A DNA stretch of 26,983 nucleotides. It comes from Peptococcaceae bacterium UBA5356. Lineage in GTDB: Bacteria; Bacillota; Peptococcia; DRI-13; DTU073. The number at the start of each line of letters is the position of its first letter. The stretch's first letter is position 1. Positions 14,468 through 22,049 of the stretch are shown in pieces. The notes under the pieces are model-generated. The model was not told where the DNA came from. It did not search any database and was given only the letters and a program-made list of their open reading frames with translations. The stretch covers positions 1 through 26,983 of the forward strand of contig DHPU01000013.1 in NCBI GenBank assembly GCA_002407935.1, given 5' to 3'. The position numbers and the translations under genes are program-made.

Positions 14468-14521
14468 GTGTAAAGCAAACAAGAAGGTTTGAGGCAGTTA
14501 TGGAGAGGAGATGTATCTAAG

Positions 14522-15916
14522 ATGCAAGAAAAAGAGAGGATACATTTTATTGGGATTGGTGGATCTGGAATGAGTGGAATTGCTCGAATACTGCTGGAGC
14601 TTGGTTATAATATTTCGGGCTCAGATCTCTGTACTTCGGAAATTACGAAACGCTTAGAGCGTTTAGGCGCAAAAGTTTTTTACGGACATTTTGAAGATAA
14701 TGTAAGTAGCGAAGTGTTTACGGTGGTGGTTTCTTCCGCTATTTCGCAAAATAATCCAGAGGTGGTGAAAGCCAAACGTATCGGCATACCTGTTATCCAG
14801 CGCGCCGAAATGCTGAGCAGGCTGATGAAACGACAGAAAGGGATTGCGGTAGCCGGTGCACACGGAAAAACAACAACTTCATCCATGATCTCCCTGATTC
14901 TCGAAAAAAATGGGCGTGATCCGACGATTGTGCTAGGTGGAGAACTTAATGATATTGGGGGTAATGCCAAACTTGGGAAAGGGAATTTTATTATTGCCGA
15001 GGCAGATGAATCTGATGGTTCTTTTTTAAAATTGTTTCCACAGATCACCGTGGTCACCAATATTGAAGATGATCATTTAGATTATTATGGTACGCGGGAA
15101 AAGATCAAGGAGGCGTTTTATAAGTTTATATTAAATACCGCCGCGGAAGGCTTTGTGATTCTCTGCCTGGATGATCCGGGAGTGAGGGAGTTAATACCGA
15201 AATTAGAAGGCAAAGTTAGAATGATCAAATATGGGATGATGCCGGGTGCTGATTATCTAGCTCGTGATATAGAGCCGGATGGTTTTAAAATAAGTTTTAC
15301 GGTAGAAAAAAGAGGGGAAATACTGGGCAAAATAAAGCTGCATGTACCGGGAAAACATAATGTTTTTAATGCTTTAGCAGCCGTTGCCGTAGGAATGGAA
15401 TGTGGATTATCTTTTGCGGAGGTAGCTGGGAGCTTAGGTATCTATCAGGGCGTTCATCGGAGGTTTGAAAAGATTGGCGAGGTGGCGGGAATCCATATTT
15501 TTGATGATTACGCCCATCATCCCTCAGAATTAAAGGCGACGCTTCAAGCTGCTCGTACTGTTAAGCCGGGACGGGTTATAGCGATTTTTCAGCCCCATCG
15601 TTTTACCAGGACTAAGTTTTTAAAAGAAGAGTTTGGCACAGCCTTTCAAGATGCAGATGTGCTTATTTTTACAGAGATATACTCGGCAGGAGAACAGCCG
15701 CTTACAGGGGTTAGCACTAATTTAATTATTGAAGAAATCCAAAAACAGACAGGACAAAAGGTGGAATATATTGCCAATCAACAATTGATTGCCTCTAGAC
15801 TGGCGGAAATAGTGCAAGCGGGGGATTTGGTTTTGACATTGGGGGCGGGCAACATTTGGACTGTCGGGGTAGAGTTGTATGACCTTTTAAAGAAAAGAGA
15901 AAAAATAGTTTTTTGA
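14522..15916 (+). CDS. murC: UDP-MurNAc:L-Ala ligase MurC
   Basis: The first amino acid ligase of the stem-peptide pathway, cytoplasmic and ATP-dependent. It has 464 residues from ATG 14522, a typical length. In order: HFIGIGGSGMSGIA (about 8-21), the ATPase loop GAHGKTTT (112-119), EADESDGSF, NIEDDHLDYYGT, GKHNVFNALAAVAVG, DDYAHHPSEL and QPHRFTRTK, then LTLGAGNIW. All are intact. An upstream in-frame TTG (14489) would add 11 residues, but GGAGAGGAG (14502-14510) lies between the two and serves ATG 14522. A 169-base gap separates it from murG, the largest gap upstream of murA within the cluster. Confidence 0.96.
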   Translation: MQEKERIHFIGIGGSGMSGIARILLELGYNISGSDLCTSEITKRLERLGAKVFYGHFEDNVSSEVFTVVVSSAISQNNPEVVKAKRIGIPVIQRAEMLSRLMKRQKGIAVAGAHGKTTTSSMISLILEKNGRDPTIVLGGELNDIGGNAKLGKGNFIIAEADESDGSFLKLFPQITVVTNIEDDHLDYYGTREKIKEAFYKFILNTAAEGFVILCLDDPGVRELIPKLEGKVRMIKYGMMPGADYLARDIEPDGFKISFTVEKRGEILGKIKLHVPGKHNVFNALAAVAVGMECGLSFAEVAGSLGIYQGVHRRFEKIGEVAGIHIFDDYAHHPSELKATLQAARTVKPGRVIAIFQPHRFTRTKFLKEEFGTAFQDADVLIFTEIYSAGEQPLTGVSTNLIIEEIQKQTGQKVEYIANQQLIASRLAEIVQAGDLVLTLGAGNIWTVGVELYDLLKKREKIVF

Positions 15917-15934
15917 TAGATTGAGGAGATAAGG

Positions 15935-16852
15935 ATGGATTTGGGGAAGTTTTATAAGCAACTGGCGGAGAAACAAGTGGAACCGCTTTTTCGTAATGAG
16001 CCTTTACAGAAATATACTACTTGGAAAATTGGGGGACCGGCAGATCTTCTTTATCGTCCCAAGAATTTTATTGATTGTGCGGAGGTTTTACGGCTGGCGA
16101 AGCAGTTTCATGTTCCGGTAACCTTTTTGGGAGTCGGCTCTAATGTATTGATTGCGGATGAGGGGATCAGGGGCTTAGTAATTCAAACAGAAGGATGGCG
16201 GGAAGTATCTTGGTCGGGGCAGCAAGTTACAGCCGGTTCAGGTATATTAATGTCAACTTTAAGTCGTTTAACTGCGGAAAAGGGTATGTCAGGATTAGAG
16301 TTTGCGGCGGGTATTCCCGGTTCTTTAGGAGGAGCGGTAGTGATGAATGCCGGTGCTTATGGTTGTTCCTTGGCTCAGGTAATTGCCGGTGTGAAGACCT
16401 TAGATTTAGCAGGGGAGTTACGGGAATATGCTCCGGCAGAATTAGAGCTGGGTTATCGTGACAGTATTTTTAAAAAGAAAAAAGAGCTAATAGTTGAAAC
16501 AACCTTATCATTAAAACCGGGGAATAGTGACGAGATAAAAGAGGCAATGAAAGAGTACTTAAATACACGCCGTGCTAAACAACCTCTTGATCTGCCAAGC
16601 GCCGGGAGCGTTTTTAAGAACACTGCTCAGGGAGCAGGCCGGTTAATTGAAGGGGTAGGAGCGAAAGGTTGGCGGATTGGGGATGCTCAAGTTTCCGAAA
16701 AACATGCTAATTTTATTGTTAATCGAGGAGAGGCGAAAGCTAGCGAGGTTTTGGCCTTAATCAAGGAGGTGCAAAAAGCAGTAAAACAAGAATATCAGGT
16801 GGAGTTAAAAACAGAGGTTGTCCTTTTGGGTTTTGAAGACACCGGGAGGTGA
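15935..16852 (+). CDS. murB: UDP-N-acetylenolpyruvoylglucosamine reductase MurB
   Basis: An FAD enzyme that reduces the enolpyruvyl group with NADPH to give UDP-MurNAc. The 305 residues fit the shorter form common in Gram-positives. It has the FAD-binding block YTTWKIGGPADLLYRP (about 28-43), LGVGSNVLIADEGIRG, GLEFAAGIPGSLGGAVVMNAGAYG, YRDSIFKKKK, and the SAGSVFKN block carrying the catalytic serine. The conserved acidic residue near the end is in LKTEVVLLG. GAGGAGAT precedes the ATG. Its last codons contain the GGGAGGTGA ribosome binding site of murA, six bases before that gene. Confidence 0.96.
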   Translation: MDLGKFYKQLAEKQVEPLFRNEPLQKYTTWKIGGPADLLYRPKNFIDCAEVLRLAKQFHVPVTFLGVGSNVLIADEGIRGLVIQTEGWREVSWSGQQVTAGSGILMSTLSRLTAEKGMSGLEFAAGIPGSLGGAVVMNAGAYGCSLAQVIAGVKTLDLAGELREYAPAELELGYRDSIFKKKKELIVETTLSLKPGNSDEIKEAMKEYLNTRRAKQPLDLPSAGSVFKNTAQGAGRLIEGVGAKGWRIGDAQVSEKHANFIVNRGEAKASEVLALIKEVQKAVKQEYQVELKTEVVLLGFEDTGR

Positions 16853-16858
16853 AAGTTT

Positions 16859-18127
16859 TTGGGAAAGTATGTGGTTATTGGCGGGAATAGATTGTCAGGA
16901 ACTGTAAGAGTGAGCGGGGGAAAAAATTCAGTTTTGACGATCTTACCCGCCTGCCTTTTATCCGGAGGAGTTTGTACACTTCATGATGTTCCTAAATTAA
17001 GTGATGTATCTGTGATGAAAGAGGTATTAGACTGTTTGGGAGCAAAGGTAGATTTTACCGGCAATACAATGATTGTGGATGCCTCGAACGTGGGTAATGT
17101 AGAGCTACCGGATCGCTTGACGCGGATGATGAGGGCTTCCAACTTGGTAATGGGTCCTATTTTGGCTCGCTTTCGTCATGTGAAGTTAGCTTATCCCGGC
17201 GGTTGTTCGATTGGTTCCCGACCAATGGATCAGCACTTAAGAGGAATGAAAATATTAGGAGCACAAATAACGGAAAAACACGGCTATATAGAAGCTAAAG
17301 CGGAACGTTTGGGAGGAGGTGAAATTTGTCTTGATTTTCCTAGTGTTGGTGCTACGGAAAATATCTTAATTGCCGCTACTTTAGCCGATGGGGTTACAAC
17401 GATCAGAAATGCCGCTAGGGAACCGGAGGTTGTTGACTTACAAAATTTTTTAAATAAGATGGGTGCTAAAGTAAAGGGTGCTGGAACAGATGTAATCAGG
17501 ATTGAAGGGGTAAAAGAATTAGGCTCGGCAGAACACACCATCATTCCAGATCGAATTGAGACCGGAACTTTTATGGTTATTGGGGCCATTACCGGTGGGG
17601 AAGTTTTGATAAAAAATGTGATTCCGGAACATGTGGAAGCGGTTATTGCTAAATTAAGAGAGGCCGGTGTCGAAATAGCGGAAAGTGATGAAGAAATTTG
17701 GGTTAGAGGTTCTAGAAAAATAAAAGGGGTGGATTTTAAAACGATGCCTTTTCCAGGCTTTCCAACGGATATGCAGGCTCAATTAATGGTTTTGATGGCT
17801 GTATCAGAAGGAACCAGTATTGTTACGGAAACAATTTTTGAAAACAGATTTAAGCATGTTGATGAGTTTCGCCGGATGGGAGCCGATATTAAGGTGGAGG
17901 GTCGAGTCGCGATTATTAAAGGAGTAAAAAATCTGAGCGGAGCTTATGTAGAAACCTCAGATTTACGGGCTGGAGCTGCCTTAGTGATTGCCGGGCTGGT
18001 TGCAGAGGGGGCTACAGTGATAGATAAAATAAACCTGATTGACAGGGGTTATGAAAACTTTGGCCAAAAGTTGCGTGGCTTGGGAGCGCAGATTTTAAGG
18101 GTGAACGGGTTTAAAGAAAGGCAATAG
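16859..18127 (+). CDS. murA: UDP-GlcNAc 1-carboxyvinyltransferase MurA
   Basis: The first committed step of peptidoglycan synthesis, transferring enolpyruvate from PEP to UDP-GlcNAc. The 422-residue length is typical. It contains GGNRLSGTVRVSGGKNSVLT at the N-terminus (with the conserved KN), the active-site loop GGCSIGSRPMDQH with Cys116, the residue alkylated by fosfomycin in this family, FPSVGATENILIAA, FPGFPTDMQAQ and DLRAGAALVIAGL with an RGYE motif near the end. Because the cysteine is present, fosfomycin sensitivity of this copy is expected (inference). The start is TTG behind GGGAGGTGA. A perfect hairpin covers the stop codon. Confidence 0.96.
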   Translation: MGKYVVIGGNRLSGTVRVSGGKNSVLTILPACLLSGGVCTLHDVPKLSDVSVMKEVLDCLGAKVDFTGNTMIVDASNVGNVELPDRLTRMMRASNLVMGPILARFRHVKLAYPGGCSIGSRPMDQHLRGMKILGAQITEKHGYIEAKAERLGGGEICLDFPSVGATENILIAATLADGVTTIRNAAREPEVVDLQNFLNKMGAKVKGAGTDVIRIEGVKELGSAEHTIIPDRIETGTFMVIGAITGGEVLIKNVIPEHVEAVIAKLREAGVEIAESDEEIWVRGSRKIKGVDFKTMPFPGFPTDMQAQLMVLMAVSEGTSIVTETIFENRFKHVDEFRRMGADIKVEGRVAIIKGVKNLSGAYVETSDLRAGAALVIAGLVAEGATVIDKINLIDRGYENFGQKLRGLGAQILRVNGFKERQ

Positions 18128-18138
18128 CCTTTCTTTAA
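18111..18138 (+). terminator. Perfect 12-bp hairpin on the murA stop codon
   Basis: TTAAAGAAAGGC (18111-18122) and GCCTTTCTTTAA (18127-18138) pair perfectly around a 4-base loop AATA. The TAG stop of murA (18125-18127) lies in the loop. The 3' arm is T-rich but no separate T-run follows, so it may be a partial terminator or an mRNA end-stabiliser. Confidence 0.55.
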
Positions 18139-18146
18139 GAATTATA

Positions 18147-18175
18147 TTGGACAAGAATTACCTTTTTGCTATAAT
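18147..18175 (+). promoter_or_regulatory. Vegetative promoter for ftsQ-ftsZ
   Basis: TTGGAC (18147-18152), a 17-base spacer and a perfect TATAAT (18170-18175) lie 22 bases before the GTG of ftsQ. It is the best sigma-A type promoter in the cluster and comes directly after the murA hairpin. Confidence 0.8.
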
Positions 18176-18197
18176 ATAGCTGAGAGGAGAGAAGAGT

Positions 18198-18935
18198 GTG
18201 GGGAAAAGAAAAAAAAGCGGTCCTATAATTGGACTAGGAATTTTCTTGTTGTTCTGCTTTGCGCTGTCGTTCTATTTTTTTATAAATTCTGCTTTTTTTA
18301 ATGTGAAAAAAGTTGAGGTTAGTGGGTGCCAGACTGTGTCGGAGGAACAAGTGATAGAGCTAAGCGGTTTGACAGTGGGAACTAATCTTTTAAAAATAGA
18401 TGCCAAGGGTGCCATCAGTAAAATAGTCATGCATCCCGTCATAAAAAAAGTGCAGGTTTCTCGCAAAATACCACATACTTTGGAATTGAAGGTTACAGAA
18501 AGAACTCCTGTAGCACTAGTGGTGGGGAATGACGGTTATCTGGCCGTGGATATAGAAGGAATCTATCTCAAACAGGTGGACGATTTGCTCAATTTACATC
18601 TCCCTGTGGTTAGTGGTCTTTCCATAGAGGAGAGGGCAAGCCCTGGTGCTGATTTAACTACCGCTGGTTTACAAGCTGCTTTACAATTGATAGAGGTGAT
18701 GGATCAAACATTTTTAGAAAATGTGGCAGAAATCAAAGCGTCTTCTCCCTATACTCTTACCTTAAAAATGCTGCAGGGAGTAGAGATCCGTTTTGGGGAA
18801 CCGGAAGAGATAGAACGAAAGCTGCAACTGATCCAGGAGCTTTTGATCGAAAACGGGGAAGTAATTAATGATGAGACCGTGGAATATATTGATTTGCGTT
18901 ATAATTCTTTACCGGTAATTAAACGGAAAAATTAA
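18198..18935 (+). CDS. ftsQ: Cell division protein FtsQ/DivIB
   Basis: A bitopic membrane protein of the divisome that works with FtsL and FtsB/DivIC outside the membrane. The 245 residues have a basic cytoplasmic start (GKRKKSG), one membrane helix (about 10-30) and a POTRA domain from about 33 to 103 (FFNVKKVEVSGCQTVSEEQV, then the LKIDAK and HPVIKKVQVSRKIPHTLELKV blocks typical of FtsQ), followed by the beta domain ending in EYIDLRYNSLPVIKRK. The family call rests on the POTRA pattern and position. GTG start with GAGAGGAGAG upstream; it has its own promoter. Confidence 0.92.
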   Translation: MGKRKKSGPIIGLGIFLLFCFALSFYFFINSAFFNVKKVEVSGCQTVSEEQVIELSGLTVGTNLLKIDAKGAISKIVMHPVIKKVQVSRKIPHTLELKVTERTPVALVVGNDGYLAVDIEGIYLKQVDDLLNLHLPVVSGLSIEERASPGADLTTAGLQAALQLIEVMDQTFLENVAEIKASSPYTLTLKMLQGVEIRFGEPEEIERKLQLIQELLIENGEVINDETVEYIDLRYNSLPVIKRKN

Positions 18936-18948
18936 TTTTCAGTTAAAA

Positions 18949-18978
18949 AAAGGATAAAGCAAGACTGTTGTGGAATAA
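18949..18978 (+). promoter_or_regulatory. Candidate sigma-H promoter of ftsZ
   Basis: AAAGGATAA (18949-18957), exactly 12 bases, then GTGGAATAA (18970-18978). This fits the published B. subtilis sigma-H pattern as I recall it (RNAGGAWWW, 11-12 bases, RNNGAATWW) at every defined position. The predicted transcript would start about 78 bases before ftsZ. In B. subtilis one ftsAZ promoter is sigma-H dependent and supports the polar septation of sporulation. Confidence 0.6.
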
Positions 18979-19062
18979 GCATATTGATGAGATTTGTTTT
19001 TGTAGATAAAAAGGTGATTCAGACCATATTTTTTATATATAAAGGAAAGGGGAAAAAGATAA

Positions 19063-20112
19063 ATGCTGGAGTTTGAAATGGATATTAACCAGTATGCCCA
19101 AATAAAGGTTATCGGTGTTGGTGGCGGTGGAAGTAATGCGGTAAATAGGATGATTGAAAGTGGCTTAAAAGGGGTAGAATTCATTGCTATTAATACTGAT
19201 GCTCAAGCATTATACACGTCCAAAGCAGATAACAAAATTCAGATTGGGACAAAAATAACGCGGGGATTAGGGGCAGGAGCGAACCCGGAAATTGGATTTA
19301 AAGCTGCTGAGGAAAGTCGGAATGATATAGTGGCCGCTATCAAAGGGGCGGACATGGTTTTTGTTACCGCCGGTATGGGCGGAGGAACCGGTACGGGGGC
19401 GGCTCCTTTAGTTGCTGAAGTAGCGAAAGAGTTAGGAGTATTAACAGTAGGAGTAGTTACTAAGCCCTTTATTTTTGAAGGTCGGAAGAGGGCTTCACAG
19501 GCAGAAGACGGGATAACCAATATTAAAGCTAAAGTAGATACGTTAATTGTGATTCCTAATGAAAAGCTTTTACAGGTGGTTGACAAAAACACCTCTATTA
19601 ATGATGCTTTTCGTATTGCCGATGATGTTTTGCGACAAGGTGTACAGGGGATTTCAGATCTTATTGCTGTACCTGGTTTAATTAATCTGGATTTTGCCGA
19701 TGTGAAGACAATCATGGAAGATACAGGAGCGGCCTTAATGGGGATAGGGATCTCCTCCGGAGAAAATAGGGCTAGTGTAGCGGCCAGAACAGCTATTTCT
19801 AGTCCCTTATTGGAGACTTCCATTGAGGGGGCGAAGGGCGTACTTTTGAATATTACCGGTGGCTCAGGCTTAGGTCTTTTTGAAGTTAATGAAGCAGCGG
19901 AAATTATTGCTCAGGCTGCTGATCCAGAAGCAAATATTATTTTCGGTGCTGTTATTGATGAGAATATGGGTGATGATGTCAGGGTAACGGTAATTGCTAC
20001 CGGCTTTGATAAAGACAGAAGAGAGAGTAATAATATAGATATGGGCATAAAACCATTTAGTGTTGAGGAATTAGAAATACCAACTTTTCTTAGAAGAAAT
20101 AAAGGAAAATAA
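19063..20112 (+). CDS. ftsZ: Cell division GTPase FtsZ
   Basis: The tubulin homologue that forms the Z-ring at the division site. The 349 residues include the nucleotide-binding loops [17 protein letters not shown] (about 15-31), the signature GGGTGTGAA (106-114), PFIFEGRKR, and the T7 loop with [11 protein letters not shown]. The C-terminal linker is very short (about 20 residues after the globular domain) and ends in the conserved peptide [10 protein letters not shown], which normally binds FtsA, SepF or other partners. ATG start; AGGAAAGGGG lies upstream. No ftsA lies between ftsQ and ftsZ; a probable sigma-H promoter occupies the 127-base gap instead. A strong terminator follows, ending the cluster. 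Confidence 0.98.
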   Translation: MLEFEMDINQYAQIKVIGVGGGGSNAVNRMIESGLKGVEFIAINTDAQALYTSKADNKIQIGTKITRGLGAGANPEIGFKAAEESRNDIVAAIKGADMVFVTAGMGGGTGTGAAPLVAEVAKELGVLTVGVVTKPFIFEGRKRASQAEDGITNIKAKVDTLIVIPNEKLLQVVDKNTSINDAFRIADDVLRQGVQGISDLIAVPGLINLDFADVKTIMEDTGAALMGIGISSGENRASVAARTAISSPLLETSIEGAKGVLLNITGGSGLGLFEVNEAAEIIAQAADPEANIIFGAVIDENMGDDVRVTVIATGFDKDRRESNNIDMGIKPFSVEELEIPTFLRRNKGK

Positions 20113-20122
20113 AATGGGGTAA

Positions 20123-20152
20123 AGGCTCACTTTTATAAAGTGGGCTTTTTTT
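20123..20152 (+). terminator. Rho-independent terminator after ftsZ
   Basis: GCTCACTTT (20125-20133) pairs with AAAGTGGGC (20137-20145) with one T-G pair and a 3-base loop, followed by seven T. This is the end of the dcw cluster. Confidence 0.88.
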
Positions 20153-20242
20153 GTTTGCTAAAAAGAAGGATTTTCAAAATTAAAGGAGTATACATAGATA
20201 GCATAGTAAATAGTGAAAACCTTGAAGGAAGGGATAGAAAAG

Positions 20243-20836
20243 ATGCTTTTCATAGCAATAAATGGAAGCCCGGCTAGAGATGGGCATACAGCTTTTTTAC
20301 TGCAGAAAGGATTAGAACAGTTAAAACTACTGGGAGGCAAAGTAGAAATCCTTCACACTGCGGAAGTTTTAAAAAGTATGGCTGTTCCTTTTTGTACAAA
20401 TTGTTCTGCCCCGTGCCGGGGAGTTTGTGCTAAAGGAACTTTAATGGAAAAAGCTTTAAAGATGTTAAGAGAAGCTGATGGGATTTTAGTAGGGTCTCCT
20501 GTTTATTTTGGCTCGGTTAGTGGACAGTTAAAAGCTTTCTGGGACAAAACACGTTGTTTAAGGGGAGAAAAGCAACTGCTTAATGTGGTAGGCGGTGCCG
20601 TTGCTGTTGGGGCTTCTCGTTTTGGTGGTCAGGAAGGTACGCTGCGCGCTATTCAGGAAATGATGTTGGTACAAGGAATAACGATTGTGGGCGGTGGGCA
20701 GAAAGATTATGACTGCGGTCATTATGGGGTAGCGGCTCAACGTCCGGTCATGGAAGATCAAAGCGCTCAAGAAAGGATCATTATTATGGCTAAACGTATT
20801 TATGAAGTTAGTGAGGCTACGCAAAGTTTACGTTGA
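20243..20836 (+). CDS. Flavodoxin-fold NAD(P)H-dependent oxidoreductase with four-Cys motif
   Basis: A 197-residue member of the NADPH-dependent FMN reductase / iron-sulfur flavoprotein group. The phosphate-binding loop of FMN is at the N-terminus (INGSPARDGHTAFLL, residues 6-20), and the second flavin-contact block is ADGILVGSPVYFGSVSGQLK (about 76-95), followed by DKT and the GGQEGTL region. Between them is Cys-x2-Cys-x3-Cys-x3-Cys (residues 51, 54, 58, 62), the place where iron-sulfur flavoproteins hold a [4Fe-4S] cluster, although their spacing is usually more compact. It probably reduces a small acceptor using flavin; the substrate is unknown. GTG 20213 is in frame upstream, but GAAGGGAT sits just ahead of ATG 20243. 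dgt follows after 22 bases, so they may be co-transcribed. Confidence 0.85.
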   Translation: MLFIAINGSPARDGHTAFLLQKGLEQLKLLGGKVEILHTAEVLKSMAVPFCTNCSAPCRGVCAKGTLMEKALKMLREADGILVGSPVYFGSVSGQLKAFWDKTRCLRGEKQLLNVVGGAVAVGASRFGGQEGTLRAIQEMMLVQGITIVGGGQKDYDCGHYGVAAQRPVMEDQSAQERIIIMAKRIYEVSEATQSLR

Positions 20837-20858
20837 TGGTAGGAGTAGGAGGGATGAA

Positions 20859-21914
20859 ATGACTATCTGTGAAGAACTGCAAAATTTGGAGGAAAGCTAT
20901 TTGGCCCCTTATGCCATGAAGTCTTCGCAAACTAAAGGCAGGGAGCGAGCTGAAGAACCTGATTTACTTAGAACATGTTTTATGCGGGACAGAGATAGAA
21001 TAATTCATTCCAAATCTTTTCGTCGCCTTAAACATAAAACACAGGTTTATATTTCTCCGGGCAATGATCATTATCGTACTCGTTTAACACATACTTTGGA
21101 GGTAAGCCAAATTTCCCGGACAGTAGGCAAAGCCTTAAGATTAAATTTAGATTTAATTGAAGCAATTGCTTTAGGACATGATGTGGGACATACCCCTTTT
21201 TCGCATACCGGAGAGGAAGTATTAAATAAGTTACTTCCGAGTGGCTTTCGCCATAATGAGAATAGTGTCAGAGTCTTAACACGGATAGAACAAGGGAAAA
21301 AGGGACCCGGGCTTAATTTGACCCAAGAAACGTTGCAGGGAGTTCTTGGTCATAGCGGGTTAGAAAAAAAAGACGACAATGACAATACACTAGAGGGTCA
21401 GGTAGTACGTTTTTCCGATAAAATAGCCTATATTCAGCATGATATTGATGACAGTATCAGAGCTGGGGTATTAAAATTAAGTGATATTCCTCAAGAGTAT
21501 TTGCAAGTATTAGGTTATGATCATAGTGCTAGGATCACGACACTTGTCCAGGATTTGGTGCAAAATAGCAGGAAAAATTTTGCGGTCGGACGTTTAAAAG
21601 TTAGTCTTAGTCCGTCAATTAATGAAGCACTCAAGGGTTTACGTAAGTTTATGTTTGAAATGGTTTATAAAGGACCTTTGTGTATGGCGGAAAGACAAAA
21701 GGCGATCTACGTTGTAGAATTTTTATTTGCTTATTATGTAAAGAATCATGAAGAACTTCCAGAGTTTTATCTAAAAATTGCCCTGGATGAAGGGGTGGAA
21801 AGGGGAGTAGCAGATTATATCTCCGGAATGACTGATAATTATTGCACAAATGTCTTTAAAGAGTTAGTTCTTCCTCGTTCTTGTATTCAAACAAAACGTG
21901 ATTTTGAGAATTAA
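20859..21914 (+). CDS. dgt: Deoxyguanosinetriphosphate triphosphohydrolase-like protein (dNTPase)
   Basis: An HD-superfamily enzyme that splits dNTPs into deoxynucleoside and triphosphate, tuning the dNTP pool. The 351 residues contain RDRIIHSKSFRRLKHKTQVY (about 44-63), the metal-binding His78 in YRTRLTHTLEVSQ and His107-Asp108 in LGHDVGHTPFSHTGE, and a later Asp in RFSDKIAYIQHDIDD, all consistent with an active HD site. The length matches the shorter Gram-positive Dgt-like group. AGGAGGG lies a few bases before ATG 20859; the frame is open further upstream, but a start there would overlap the previous gene. It precedes dnaG and rpoD, as in many Clostridia. Confidence 0.93.
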   Translation: MTICEELQNLEESYLAPYAMKSSQTKGRERAEEPDLLRTCFMRDRDRIIHSKSFRRLKHKTQVYISPGNDHYRTRLTHTLEVSQISRTVGKALRLNLDLIEAIALGHDVGHTPFSHTGEEVLNKLLPSGFRHNENSVRVLTRIEQGKKGPGLNLTQETLQGVLGHSGLEKKDDNDNTLEGQVVRFSDKIAYIQHDIDDSIRAGVLKLSDIPQEYLQVLGYDHSARITTLVQDLVQNSRKNFAVGRLKVSLSPSINEALKGLRKFMFEMVYKGPLCMAERQKAIYVVEFLFAYYVKNHEELPEFYLKIALDEGVERGVADYISGMTDNYCTNVFKELVLPRSCIQTKRDFEN

Positions 21915-22049
21915 AGTAATTATTAAGAAGGGAATTTAAAATAAATCACGAATAAATGGTAATTATGTTCTGTATATTTGTAAAAAAAGCAGGAGAAAAG
22001 AGTATTTATGGCGAAATGATTTTAAAATATAAATAAGGTGTTGAGATGT

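Noticed and set aside
14489..14521. TTG start giving 11 extra residues to MurC
   Set aside because: The ribosome binding site GGAGAGGAG lies between this TTG and ATG 14522, so it serves the latter.
16195..16461. Open frame of 88 codons inside murB
   Set aside because: Shadow frame within an intact, recognisable MurB.
21989..22018. Sigma-H-like sequence before dnaG
   Set aside because: GCAGGAGAA-12-GGCGAAATG has the right spacing, and B. subtilis has a sigma-H promoter for rpoD, but three defined positions mismatch, so I do not call it.
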